DNA of 64,000 nt from Pseudomonadota bacterium (lineage in GTDB: Bacteria > Desulfobacterota > Desulfobacteria > Desulfobacterales > JAHIVH01): NCBI GenBank assembly GCA_018816735.1, contig JAHIVH010000070.1, positions 248,001-312,000 of the forward strand, in the 5' to 3' direction. The position numbers and the translations under genes were made by a program. The notes below the pieces were generated by a model that was given only the letters and a program-made list of their open reading frames with translations, was not told where the DNA came from and ran no database searches. Positions 27,962 through 36,171 of this stretch are shown here, one piece after another. The stretch's first letter is position 1. Each line of letters starts with the position of its first letter.

Positions 27962-28593
27962 AAAAGAAACGACTGACCGCCAGAGAAGCCTCCCTTATAA
28001 GTTGTCATATTTGCGGAAAACTTTTCAGAGACATACCGGTCGCAAAAGGAAAAAGAAAGAAATGCGCCCGTTGCGGCGCAACACTCCACACCAGAAAACC
28101 GGAAAGCCTGGCAAGGACATGGGCGCTTGTCATTTCCGGATTAATCCTATATATTCCGGCAAATGTCTATCCGATCATGACCGTGACCCAATTTGGCCGG
28201 GGAACACCTGATACCATCATTTCCGGTATTATTGCGCTTTTTAATAACGGGTTGTGGTCTATTGGTGTGATTATTTTTGTCGCGAGTGTGCTTATACCGG
28301 TTTTAAAACTCGTTGTGTTGGTATTATTGCTTTTATCTGTTCATTTCAGATGGAAATGGAATCCCAGACAGCGGACACTGGTTTATAAAATCGTTGAAAA
28401 AATTGGCAAGTGGTCCATGCTGGATATTTTTATGATTTCCATTTTGGCTGCACTCGTAAAACTTGGCTTTCTTTTAAATGTAACCCCCAACAGGGGTGCA
28501 AGCGCGTTTGGGGCCGTTGTCGTCGTTACCATGTTTGCATCCATGAGTTTTGACCCCAGACTCATATGGGACAGAGAACACGATCATGAATGA
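27958..28593 (+). CDS. PqiA/LetA-domain membrane protein, second half
   Basis: This 211-aa protein is a second PqiA domain. CHICGKLF and CARCGATLHTR form the zinc-binding set, and four hydrophobic segments follow, including TWALVISGLILYIPANVYPI and VIIFVASVLIPVLKLVVLV. With the preceding gene it would reconstitute a full LetA/PqiA. Both ends overlap neighbours (4 nt upstream, 8 nt downstream), indicating tight co-translation. Confidence 0.88.
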   Translation: MKKKRLTAREASLISCHICGKLFRDIPVAKGKRKKCARCGATLHTRKPESLARTWALVISGLILYIPANVYPIMTVTQFGRGTPDTIISGIIALFNNGLWSIGVIIFVASVLIPVLKLVVLVLLLLSVHFRWKWNPRQRTLVYKIVEKIGKWSMLDIFMISILAALVKLGFLLNVTPNRGASAFGAVVVVTMFASMSFDPRLIWDREHDHE

Positions 28594-31500
28594 AAAAAAT
28601 CTATTTAAAGATCTCCCTGAAACGGAAGTTTCTCAAGACAGCAGAATTTCAATTATCTGGGTTGTACCGCTTATTGCAGCACTCATAGGCTTATGGCTGG
28701 TATACTTTAGCTACATGCAAAAAGGCCTTGAAATAACGATTTCTTTCAACTCAGGTGAAGGCATCGTAAAAAGAGAGACATTAATTAAATATGGCGGTGT
28801 AAATGTCGGCGTTGTCGACGATATTGAATTGAGTGAGGATAAAGAAAACGTTGTGGTCACAGCGACCCTGAACAAGTCTGCGGCAGACCTGGCAAAAGAA
28901 GGCACCATATTCTGGGTTGTTCGCCCAAGACTTAACCTGGGAGGCGTTTCCGGACTAGATACGTTATTAACCGGTGAATATATCAAAATGCGACCTGGCA
29001 AAGGAAAGCCACAGAAAAATTTCATTGGACTTGATCAGCCCCCATTTGGAGATCCGGAGGCAGCAGGCCTTCATATTACACTTGAATCCAACCGTCTGGG
29101 ATCATTATCCGAGGGTTCCCCTGTTCTTTTTCGTGAAATCGAAGTGGGGCGCGTGGATGGTCATAAACTATCCGTCAATGAAAAAAACGTTCAAATTCAT
29201 GTATTTATCTATGAGAAATTCGTATCGCTTGTTCGGGAAAATACAAAATTCTGGAATGCCAGCGGCATATCCATAACAGGAGGTATTTCAGGCCTCAAAA
29301 TCCGGACAGAGTCCCTTGCATCTGTTTTGGCCGGTGGCATTGCCTTTGAAACACCGGAAACCGAAAAACCGACACAACCATGCCAGAACGGCGCTGTATT
29401 CAAACTCTATGAAACCAGGGAAGCTGCCATGGAGGGTGGATTTACAGTAAAAATAAGATTCAACTCCGGCGAAGGGCTGATTCCGGGATCAACCAATATT
29501 CAATATAAGGGGCTTGTCGTAGGTAAGGTAACAGATATTGATATTGCCGAAGACTTGAAGGGGGTCATTGTATCCACGTCGATCAAGGAGGCTGCCGCAC
29601 CAATTGCCGTGGAAGGCACCTTGTTCTGGATTGTCAGGCCTCGTTTAAGTTCTGAAGGTGTCTCCGGCATAAACACGCTTTTCTCCGGTCAGTACATAGA
29701 GGTTCGGCCAGGCAGGGGAGAACCCTATTTTTCCTTTACAGGCCTTGAAAAGCCGCCAATAGGAGACCCGGATTCACCCGGAGGGCTGCATCTTATTTTA
29801 ACTGCTGACAATCTGGGGTCCATTTCGGAAGGCGCTCCTGTTTATTATAAAAAAATCAAGGTAGGAGAAATTCATGACCATGAATTGTCGGAAGACAAAA
29901 AAATAGTGATGATTCATCTTTATATTTATGAAAAATATGCTCCGCTTGTAAAAACAAATACCCGGTTCTGGAATGTCTCAGGGATCCATGTAACTGCCGG
30001 ATTGTCGGGTATCAAGGTGAAAACCCAATCCATTGCCGCACTTCTGGATGGTGGTGTTGCTTTTGAAACACCTGAAACAGAAGGCACATCCGAATTCTGT
30101 CAAAACGGAACTGTCTTTCAATTATATGGTGACTATGAAAGCGCCATGGAAGGCGGTATTCCGATAACGATCTCATTTAAAGATGGCAAGGGCCTTGAAA
30201 GCAATAATACATTGATCAAATTTCAGGGAATGGTTGTGGGAAAAGTAAAGAGCATAAGGCTCAATGAAGCCATGGATGGCGTCGTCGTCCACGCGCTATT
30301 GAATAAAGTTGCCGAAAACCTGGCACGGAAAGGCAGTTATTTCTGGGTCGAGCGCCCAAAACTAAGCATTGAAGGTGTCTCTGGATTAAGTACACTGCTT
30401 TCCGGAGAGTATATTGAAGTTCGCCAGGGCAAAGGCGAACCGCAATTCCAGTTTACGGGTCTTGAGGAACCACCTGCAGATGATCCAACCGCACCAGGAC
30501 TTCATATTGTGCTTAATGCAAAACAACTCTACGCATTTAAAATAGGCAATCCCGTATTGTATAAGGATTTCCAGGTGGGCAGAATCGAAGGATTTGAAAT
30601 CAAGGAAAACGGGAAATCGGTTTATTTAAATCTGTTTATCTATGAAAAGTATGCTTTTCTCGTAAAAAAAACCTCCCGGTTCTGGAATGCCGGTGGGGTT
30701 GATGTCAAGGCAGATCTTTCAGGGATAGAGGTATCCAGCAAGCCACTTTCAGCACTATTATTCGGAGCCATTGCCTTTAACACACCGGAAACCTGTCTTG
30801 AAGCAGAAAGATGTGAAAGTGGCACTATTTTCAGATTGTATGATAATTTTCAAAATGCCATGAAGGGTGAGATTCCCATAACAATCTCCTTTCAAAACGG
30901 CAATGGACTTAAAGAAAATCAAACATGGATTAAATTCAAGGGAACAATAATCGGGCAGGTGAAAACCATCGTGTTGAACACTGACAGGAAAGGTGTGGTG
31001 GTTAACGCAAATCTTTTTGAAACCTATATGGATTTTGCGCGCACGGACAGCCAGTTCTGGCTGGTAAAACCCCAGATAGGCATCAAAGGCATTTCAGGGC
31101 TTGATACACTGATTGCCGGCCCATATATTGAAGGTTGTCCCGGATCGGGTGAACCACTGTATACCTTTACGGGCTTATCCAAACGACCTGAAAATGTGGA
31201 TACGGATGGTCTGAAAATTATTCTTTTTTCAGACAAACTCGGCTCACTGTATTCGGGTGCGCCTGTTTATTACAGACAGATACATGTGGGAGAGGTGGCA
31301 GATTATACGCTCTCCAAAACATCTGATAAAATCCGTATCGAAATTCAGATTGAGCCTTTATATGCACCTCTTGTCCGTCAGAACTCGAAGTTTTGGCGGG
31401 TAAGTGGTGTAGATATCAATGTTAAACTGACCGGTGTGGAAATTAAGACAGAATCCCTGACATCTCTTGTTTCCGGAGGAATCGCCTTTGCAACTCCCGA

Positions 31501-31615
31501 GAATAAGGAAATGGGCCATATGGCCAGGGAAAATGACACTTATCAGCTTTACAACGATCCAAAATCAAAATGGCTGAAATGGAGGCCCGAAATAGATCTT
31601 TCAGAAAAAAACTGA
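28586..31615 (+). CDS. LetB/PqiB-like MCE protein with eight MCE repeats
   Basis: This 1009-aa protein has one N-terminal membrane anchor (about 22-42) and a periplasmic chain of MCE (MlaD-type) domains. I count eight repeats alternating between two types. Type A reads ITISFNSGEGI, VKIRFNSGEGL, ITISFKDGKGL and ITISFQNGNGL. Type B reads GLHITLESNRLGSL, GLHLILTADNLGSI, GLHIVLNAKQLYAF and GLKIILFSDKLGSL. Each is followed by VGxV-type strands and a PVL loop. E. coli LetB has seven and PqiB three. Stacked rings form a tunnel for phospholipids between the membranes. The ATG at 28586 overlaps the previous gene; no pqiC lies downstream. The frame begins 12 codons earlier but the anchor supports this start. 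Confidence 0.9.
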   Translation: MNEKNLFKDLPETEVSQDSRISIIWVVPLIAALIGLWLVYFSYMQKGLEITISFNSGEGIVKRETLIKYGGVNVGVVDDIELSEDKENVVVTATLNKSAADLAKEGTIFWVVRPRLNLGGVSGLDTLLTGEYIKMRPGKGKPQKNFIGLDQPPFGDPEAAGLHITLESNRLGSLSEGSPVLFREIEVGRVDGHKLSVNEKNVQIHVFIYEKFVSLVRENTKFWNASGISITGGISGLKIRTESLASVLAGGIAFETPETEKPTQPCQNGAVFKLYETREAAMEGGFTVKIRFNSGEGLIPGSTNIQYKGLVVGKVTDIDIAEDLKGVIVSTSIKEAAAPIAVEGTLFWIVRPRLSSEGVSGINTLFSGQYIEVRPGRGEPYFSFTGLEKPPIGDPDSPGGLHLILTADNLGSISEGAPVYYKKIKVGEIHDHELSEDKKIVMIHLYIYEKYAPLVKTNTRFWNVSGIHVTAGLSGIKVKTQSIAALLDGGVAFETPETEGTSEFCQNGTVFQLYGDYESAMEGGIPITISFKDGKGLESNNTLIKFQGMVVGKVKSIRLNEAMDGVVVHALLNKVAENLARKGSYFWVERPKLSIEGVSGLSTLLSGEYIEVRQGKGEPQFQFTGLEEPPADDPTAPGLHIVLNAKQLYAFKIGNPVLYKDFQVGRIEGFEIKENGKSVYLNLFIYEKYAFLVKKTSRFWNAGGVDVKADLSGIEVSSKPLSALLFGAIAFNTPETCLEAERCESGTIFRLYDNFQNAMKGEIPITISFQNGNGLKENQTWIKFKGTIIGQVKTIVLNTDRKGVVVNANLFETYMDFARTDSQFWLVKPQIGIKGISGLDTLIAGPYIEGCPGSGEPLYTFTGLSKRPENVDTDGLKIILFSDKLGSLYSGAPVYYRQIHVGEVADYTLSKTSDKIRIEIQIEPLYAPLVRQNSKFWRVSGVDINVKLTGVEIKTESLTSLVSGGIAFATPENKEMGHMARENDTYQLYNDPKSKWLKWRPEIDLSEKN

Positions 31616-31642
31616 CAACAAGGCAAACAGACGGAAACGGCG

Positions 31643-32776
31643 TCAAGATCCCTCATATCGTTTTAAAATTTTTCGCTTTACCTGGCTAAGCTTCAATCTG
31701 TCTACTGCTTTTTGAAACAGGTTGAACTTATTTTCTGTCTCATAATAGGAGAGAATACCTTCTATAATTTCCTCAGGCGTGCGATCGTTTCCATGAATCA
31801 TATAGCCAAGATCGAGCAAAATTTTAAAATGTTCACTGGCAAATTCCACAAGATCGTTGGTTTCGAAAAATTCTCTTAGGGCTTTTGATGTGTAAACCCC
31901 TTCAGCCACACCGTCTTGATTGTTGTAGCTGATGCTCCCGGTTTCTGCCAGACATTTTCCTGCATTCCAGTTTCGGCTGAGCCTTGACGTACTGGTCATA
32001 AACAGATCTGCTATTCCGGACTGGGCATGAATGGTATCATGATTACCGCCCAAGAGGTATATCATCTTTTTCATTTCAAAGGCGGCGTTGTTCAAATACG
32101 CCCAAAGCGGGCCATGTCCATAGTTTTTTGTAAAAAGAAATCCTGCACCAATAGCAATCACATTTTTTAAAGCCCCCGCATATTCCACACCTCTCACATC
32201 ACTTGTCGTTTGAAGGCTCAGCATGTCCTGAACAGCCAAATTGCTTTTCAAAAAGGCGGCAACATTGTTATCACGTGCGGCAATCACGGCAGAAAGCCTG
32301 TTGCCATTATACAACTCATAACTGAAGGTTGGGCCAGATAAAACGGCAAAACGGTCCTGATCCAGGCGGTCCATTTCTTCATCAAGTATCTCTGTTGGCC
32401 GTTTGAATGATTCGAACTCTATCCCCTTCATTGTACTTAAAACGATGGTCTCCGGTGAAACGATGTCTTTGAAGGATTTGACCGCATCTCTAATATATCC
32501 GACAGGAACAGATATAATCAGGATATCCTTATCTATAGCGACCTCTTCAACAGGAGCAATCCGCAACCTGTCAGATAATTTTTTCCCCGGCATGTGTTTG
32601 GGGTTGGTCCGTGTTTCCAGCATGGCATCGATAAGGCTTGTTTTGCTATAAAGCATGGTTTCCCTGCGCACACCAAGGGAAACCTCAAGGTTTTCGTTAT
32701 CACAGAATCTGTGCGCCAGTGCGGTTCCAAATTTTCCTGCACCGATGATTCCCAGTTTTACGTTATCTGTTGTCAT
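31643..32776 (-). CDS. gpsA: NAD(P)H-dependent glycerol-3-phosphate dehydrogenase
   Basis: This enzyme reduces dihydroxyacetone phosphate to sn-glycerol-3-phosphate for phospholipid synthesis. The Rossmann loop is GIIGAGKFGTALA, followed by LRIAPVEEV, ILIISVPV, STMKGIE, the LSGPTFSYEL motif, and YAGALKNVIAIGAG, whose Lys is catalytic. At 377 aa it is about 40 residues longer than most GpsA proteins, with a Lys-rich helical C-terminal tail. It is convergent with the MCE gene (27 bp apart). Assignment is strong. Confidence 0.9.
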   Translation of the reverse strand: MTTDNVKLGIIGAGKFGTALAHRFCDNENLEVSLGVRRETMLYSKTSLIDAMLETRTNPKHMPGKKLSDRLRIAPVEEVAIDKDILIISVPVGYIRDAVKSFKDIVSPETIVLSTMKGIEFESFKRPTEILDEEMDRLDQDRFAVLSGPTFSYELYNGNRLSAVIAARDNNVAAFLKSNLAVQDMLSLQTTSDVRGVEYAGALKNVIAIGAGFLFTKNYGHGPLWAYLNNAAFEMKKMIYLLGGNHDTIHAQSGIADLFMTSTSRLSRNWNAGKCLAETGSISYNNQDGVAEGVYTSKALREFFETNDLVEFASEHFKILLDLGYMIHGNDRTPEEIIEGILSYYETENKFNLFQKAVDRLKLSQVKRKILKRYEGS

Positions 32777-33218
32777 ATTTTAAACCAACTATGCTGATTG
32801 CAGTTCCACATGATTTGATACATGTCTTGTTATTGTCCATTGTGGGACATACTAAGCTTAAGTGCGCCATAAATACAATTATAAAAATAACATATTCCTG
32901 TTCCGTAAAATAATCCAATGGTATCATTTTGGATTCCGAACATCCCATTTCAAGCCGATCATCTTGACAGTACCTCCAATTAATGTTAATTTGTTGGAAA
33001 ACAGTGTTTATTCGATTATAAAATTATAATATTTTACATGTAAATATAAAAGCCTTTAGAAATATTAATTGATTTTAAAACAGGTTGATTGGTAAATGGA
33101 AGGTGTTCGAATTTGGACATGACCGAACCACACAATATACGACAAAAAATGCGTCAACCTGCTAATTAACTCTAATATGGCTTAAAACGGATACATCAAT
33201 TTAAAAGGGGATTCCCAT
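32777..33218. other. Long AT-rich intergenic region
   Basis: This 442-bp stretch lies between gpsA and the small secreted protein, which read divergently, so it holds both promoters. It is very AT-rich between about 32980 and 33080. I see no credible ORF, tRNA or strong hairpin. A weak GTTCG/CGAAC inverted repeat lies at about 33105-33128. Confidence 0.5.
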
Positions 33219-33680
33219 ATGAGAAAATATTTTTTCCCGGCCATGATTACATGCTTCCTTATTATAGCTCACATTGGGGTGACAGATATGAAGGCCCTCA
33301 CAGACAAAGAACTGAACAGCGTCACTGGCCAGGCGGGCATTGTTGGGTTTAACCAGGTATTTTCATATTCCAGCGCTGCGGATCAGGAAATTCAGAAAAA
33401 AGTTTTTGACCAGGTATTTGTAAAAAGCGACATGGATGCAACACCAGTAAACCCCAACCAGACGTCTTTTGAAGAAGCCTTTGTCAACAAACTGGCCCTG
33501 GATTTTACAGAAGGAATCGAGCAGAAGATGAACTTGAATATCCACATGGAAGAAATTACATTTGCCCAGGCCTTTACCAAGATGGCAGGTGTAGATATGG
33601 ATAAAACCGTTTTAAACGATATGAAAATGGAAAATTTAAATATTAAAGTTCGTGGAGACGTTAAAATAAAATTTAACTAG
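33219..33680 (+). CDS. Small secreted protein with a TGQAG-type motif
   Basis: This 153-aa protein starts MRKYFFPAMITCFLII, a signal peptide. It is followed by MKALTDKELNSVTGQAGI, a motif also seen at the N-terminus of various secreted and surface proteins of Gram-negative bacteria. The remainder (VFSYSSAADQEIQ, a MEEITFAQAFTKMAG stretch) has no recognisable domain and is rich in acidic residues and Phe/Gln. A strong AAGGGG Shine-Dalgarno precedes the ATG. It is a single-gene unit convergent with the MshEN gene. The function is unknown; surface or periplasmic location is inferred. Confidence 0.6.
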   Translation: MRKYFFPAMITCFLIIAHIGVTDMKALTDKELNSVTGQAGIVGFNQVFSYSSAADQEIQKKVFDQVFVKSDMDATPVNPNQTSFEEAFVNKLALDFTEGIEQKMNLNIHMEEITFAQAFTKMAGVDMDKTVLNDMKMENLNIKVRGDVKIKFN

Positions 33681-33720
33681 TATATCCAACAAATACATGA
33701 ACCAGACTATTATTTAGCGC

Positions 33721-34524
33721 CTACTTCCCTTTTGCAGGAAGCTTGTTCTCTGCAACCCATGTGAGCCATTGATATTGAGCATCTGAAAAGTTATTCTTTT
33801 TATTATCAATAAACGCTTTTAGCGATTCCGAATTATCAAAAACAACAGAATAAAACCCCTTTGCATAAGGGCCATGCCCTATAAGGGAAATGGCACCATT
33901 TCCCTCGACACCAACCATTGTTTCATGATTTGAATATACGGTCAATTCCCCGGATGTTGAGACATAACCATATTTTTCGATCTGAATATCCTTATACACA
34001 TAAAAGCATACGGCCACCAAAAGAACAATCGCAAGGGCTGTTACCGCCTGTGCGAGTTTGCTGTAAATTAAAGGATTAAAAATATCTTTTGCCAGAAAAG
34101 GAATATGGGTACTGATCGCATTGGCGATATCTTTTTCTTTTGCGAGAAGCGGCTTGACGAGTAAGCCCGTGAAGTTATCAATATCTGAAATGGCTTCCTG
34201 ATCCAATGGATTGACCATTGCAAGGTTAAGCACATTTTTTTCCTCCATGGACACCGGAATGGCACTGTACTTTCGGCATAAATACCTGGGAAGGATTCTT
34301 TCAACTTCACTTGAAAATTCGCGTTCAATATCAACTACCGGGATGCCCTGTTGGTCAGAAAGTGCCTCAAAAAGCTGGTCATCGGCAATAAGACCCATCT
34401 TGATCAGTATATAACCGAGCCGCCTGTTACCACCCGTCTGAATCCGCAAGGCATTATCAATATCCTTTGCTGAAACTAGATTTTTGTGGACCAGAATTTC
34501 ACCGAGTGTCTTTTTTTCTGCCAT
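33721..34524 (-). CDS. Stand-alone MshEN (GspE N-terminal) domain protein with a transmembrane segment
   Basis: This 267-aa protein has an N-terminal MshEN/GspE-N domain. It includes RLGYILIKMGLIADDQL (from residue 35) and LFEALSDQQGIPVVDI, which match the RLGxxL-x-x-x-G, LxxxLxxQ pattern of MshEN domains that bind cyclic di-GMP. A second, weaker half follows to about residue 140. A transmembrane helix (about 165-185) then leads to an unrecognised periplasmic domain. The ATPase part of GspE/PilB/MshE is absent. It lies 13 bp after the DUF2914 gene in the same direction. A c-di-GMP-responsive membrane sensor is a reasonable inference given the GGDEF and pil genes in the window. Confidence 0.7.
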   Translation of the reverse strand: MAEKKTLGEILVHKNLVSAKDIDNALRIQTGGNRRLGYILIKMGLIADDQLFEALSDQQGIPVVDIEREFSSEVERILPRYLCRKYSAIPVSMEEKNVLNLAMVNPLDQEAISDIDNFTGLLVKPLLAKEKDIANAISTHIPFLAKDIFNPLIYSKLAQAVTALAIVLLVAVCFYVYKDIQIEKYGYVSTSGELTVYSNHETMVGVEGNGAISLIGHGPYAKGFYSVVFDNSESLKAFIDNKKNNFSDAQYQWLTWVAENKLPAKGK

Positions 34525-34537
34525 TTTCAGACTCCCC

Positions 34538-34966
34538 TTAATTATTGATCAGAAAATATATTTTCTGTAACAATATGCCATCACTTGAAAGGATTTCAAC
34601 CTTCCAGTCCCCCACAAACTCCGACATAATTGTCTTCGAACTATATGTTCTCCAGTTGCCTGGTTTTACATGCAAATTGATAGAAGACACCAGATTCTCC
34701 TCAAAATACCAGTTGTGAATAATTTCCGTGTCCCGATCTGCACCTGCAATTCGTGTAAAACAATAAAGTTTTTTCACATCACTGGGAAAAACTTCTGCAA
34801 CACCGACCGGTTCTCTGTCGACAACATCACGGCAGATAGCTGTTTCTTCAATACTCAACACGGGTATATTGTTTTGATTTTCTTCTTCCATTGAAAATGC
34901 CAAAGAACTGAAACACACAATCATTAAAGGAAATACAAATAACATTCTTAAAAAGCCTGGTTTCAT
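34538..34966 (-). CDS. DUF2914 domain secreted protein
   Basis: This 142-aa protein starts at the ATG at 34966, which has GGAGACAGG just upstream and begins a signal peptide (MKPGFLRMLFVFPLMIVC, then SLAFS). The open frame extends 54 codons further upstream but into the DUF166 gene region. The mature part matches DUF2914: AICRDVVDREPVGVAEVF, KKLYCFTRIAGADRD, IIHNWYFEENLVSSINL, WRTYSSKTI and GDWKVEILSSDG. The family occurs in Gram-negative secreted or membrane proteins with unknown function. It is the second gene of a leftward trio with the DUF166-like and MshEN genes. Confidence 0.75.
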   Translation of the reverse strand: MKPGFLRMLFVFPLMIVCFSSLAFSMEEENQNNIPVLSIEETAICRDVVDREPVGVAEVFPSDVKKLYCFTRIAGADRDTEIIHNWYFEENLVSSINLHVKPGNWRTYSSKTIMSEFVGDWKVEILSSDGILLQKIYFLINN

Positions 34967-35016
34967 GGTCCTGTCTCCCCTCTTAATTTTCCCTATTGCC
35001 ACAGTTAATATTAGGT

Positions 35017-35667
35017 TTACATGAACAGTTTTACAGCACGATTCAGGGCTGCCCGGTGAACATCTCCTGCAATATGAACAGGGCTCTTGCCTCTCAGTGT
35101 ATCCCATCCTGCCGGATCTGCCATGCAATATACTTGTACAGCAAGACCGACGGCGGTTCCCGCATCATCCACAGTGGCACCGATAATTTTTTCTGCGGCC
35201 CGCCATGTCGCACCGCACGGTGCGCCCCGGTTTACTTTTATGTGAACTATTCTCGATTCTGAAACCCTGACATCAAATTCCGGCAAACCAAAGCACTCTC
35301 CATATCTTCCAAGGCAGACCTGCCTGGGAAGCGCACATCATGTGGGCGGATTCAACGCCCACCGCCCTGTGTTTTTTTTTCCAGAAGCAACAACAGGTAT
35401 TTTCTTCAGTTCGCATGCATTCGCAAGGTCTGTAGATAAATCCGGATGCTTAAAAAAATCAAGCACCAAATCTGCCTCTATTTCCTTCGGCAGGTACTCA
35501 CTTGAATCATTTATTATTGAAGGCAGGTGTGAGTCAATAGAAAACGTATTCAGTAAAAATAAATCTCCACCATATGTTCTTACGCCATTAATTTTTCTTT
35601 CACCACTGCCATTTTGCTGAAAAACCCAAATATGCTGTGGCCCTTTTTTCGGATCAGAACAAACCAA
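35017..35667 (-). CDS. DUF166-like protein read through an in-frame TGA: candidate selenoprotein
   Basis: The reading frame runs 216 codons from a TTG at 35667 (GGAGG 4 nt ahead) to the stop at 35017, interrupted once by TGA at 35338-35340. I read that TGA as selenocysteine. Before it are HIWVFQQNGSGERKINGVR, an acidic DLVLDFFKHPDLS stretch and VPVVASG-like strands ending NPPT. After it come CALPRQVCLGRYGECFG, PEFDVRV, RGAPCGATWRAAEKIIG and a C-terminal SPVHIAGDVHRAAL. This order fits my recollection of DUF166, in which a CC motif occupies the U-C position. A hairpin with SECIS geometry follows the TGA. The alternative is a pseudogene with a point stop, but coding character continues. No selA-D or selC gene is in the window. 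A 50-bp gap leads to DUF2914. Confidence 0.72.
35306..35331 (-). promoter_or_regulatory. Putative bacterial SECIS hairpin
   Basis: On the minus strand, CTTCC pairs with GGAAG and AGGCA with TGCCT around one C-T mismatch, closing a 4-nt loop GGTC. The stem starts 6 nt and the loop 17 nt after the in-frame TGA. That spacing and the GU in the loop fit bacterial SECIS elements. Structure and function are predicted. Confidence 0.65.
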
Positions 35668-35880
35668 CGTGCCTCCAATGTCTATTTTTCTGTCAACAAC
35701 CTGATTTTTTTTGAAACCCTTTTCTTATTCCTTCCTTTATCAGGTCATTACTATCGAAAACCCATCATATCCTCAACCCTTATTTACATTTGCCGGCAAT
35801 TCTCTCTTGATAAAAATAAATTTATTTGAAAAATCATCGCTTTTATAGTGAATTTTTCATAATGCCCCCAAACAAATTTA

Positions 35881-35909
35881 TTGACCGGGATCTTTTTGGG
35901 TGATAAAGA
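35881..35909 (+). promoter_or_regulatory. Candidate promoter of the tRNA-Ser pair
   Basis: TTGACC and TAAAGA are separated by 17 bp, ending 18 bp before the first tRNA. The -10 is imperfect. Confidence 0.4.
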
Positions 35910-35926
35910 ACCTGTAAAAATTGACC

Positions 35927-36014
35927 GGAGGAGTGGCCGAGTGGTTGAAGGCGGCGGTCTTGAAAACCGTTGAGTGTAACAGCTCCGTGGGTTCGAATCC
36001 TACCTCCTCCGCCA
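35927..36014 (+). tRNA. tRNA-Ser (TGA anticodon)
   Basis: An 88-nt class II tRNA. The acceptor stem GGAGGAG/CTCCTCC is perfect, followed by G and an encoded CCA. The anticodon loop is CTTGAAA (TGA), the variable arm is long, and the T arm contains GTTCGAATCC. It reads UCN serine codons. Confidence 0.97.
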
Positions 36015-36019
36015 TCCAA

Positions 36020-36110
36020 GGAGAAATGGCCGAGTGGCTGAAGGCGCGCCCCTGCTAAGGGCGTAAGGGCTAATCCCCCTTCTAGAGTTCGAATCTCTAT
36101 TTCTCCGCCA
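36020..36110 (+). tRNA. tRNA-Ser (GCT anticodon)
   Basis: A 91-nt class II tRNA, 5 nt after the previous one. The acceptor stem GGAGAAA/TTTCTCC is perfect and CCA is encoded. The anticodon loop CTGCTAA gives GCT, reading AGY serine codons. The long variable arm and GTTCGAATC T arm confirm the serine type. Confidence 0.97.
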
Positions 36111-36121
36111 TTAAAATAAAT

Positions 36122-36158
36122 AAACCGTTCTGATTTGTCGGGCCAGAGCGGTTTTTTT
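36122..36158 (+). terminator. Terminator after the tRNA pair
   Basis: AAACCG-TCTG and CAGA-CGGTTT arms (one G-U pair) form a stem followed by seven T residues. Being near-symmetric, it may also end the convergent acnB transcript. Confidence 0.75.
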
Positions 36159-36171
36159 AACTGTAGCCCCC

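Noticed and set aside
35017-35667. Two separate genes, or a simple pseudogene
   Set aside because: The two parts share one frame with only the TGA between them, the second has no good start, and a SECIS-like hairpin follows. Pseudogene remains the main alternative and is stated in the entry.
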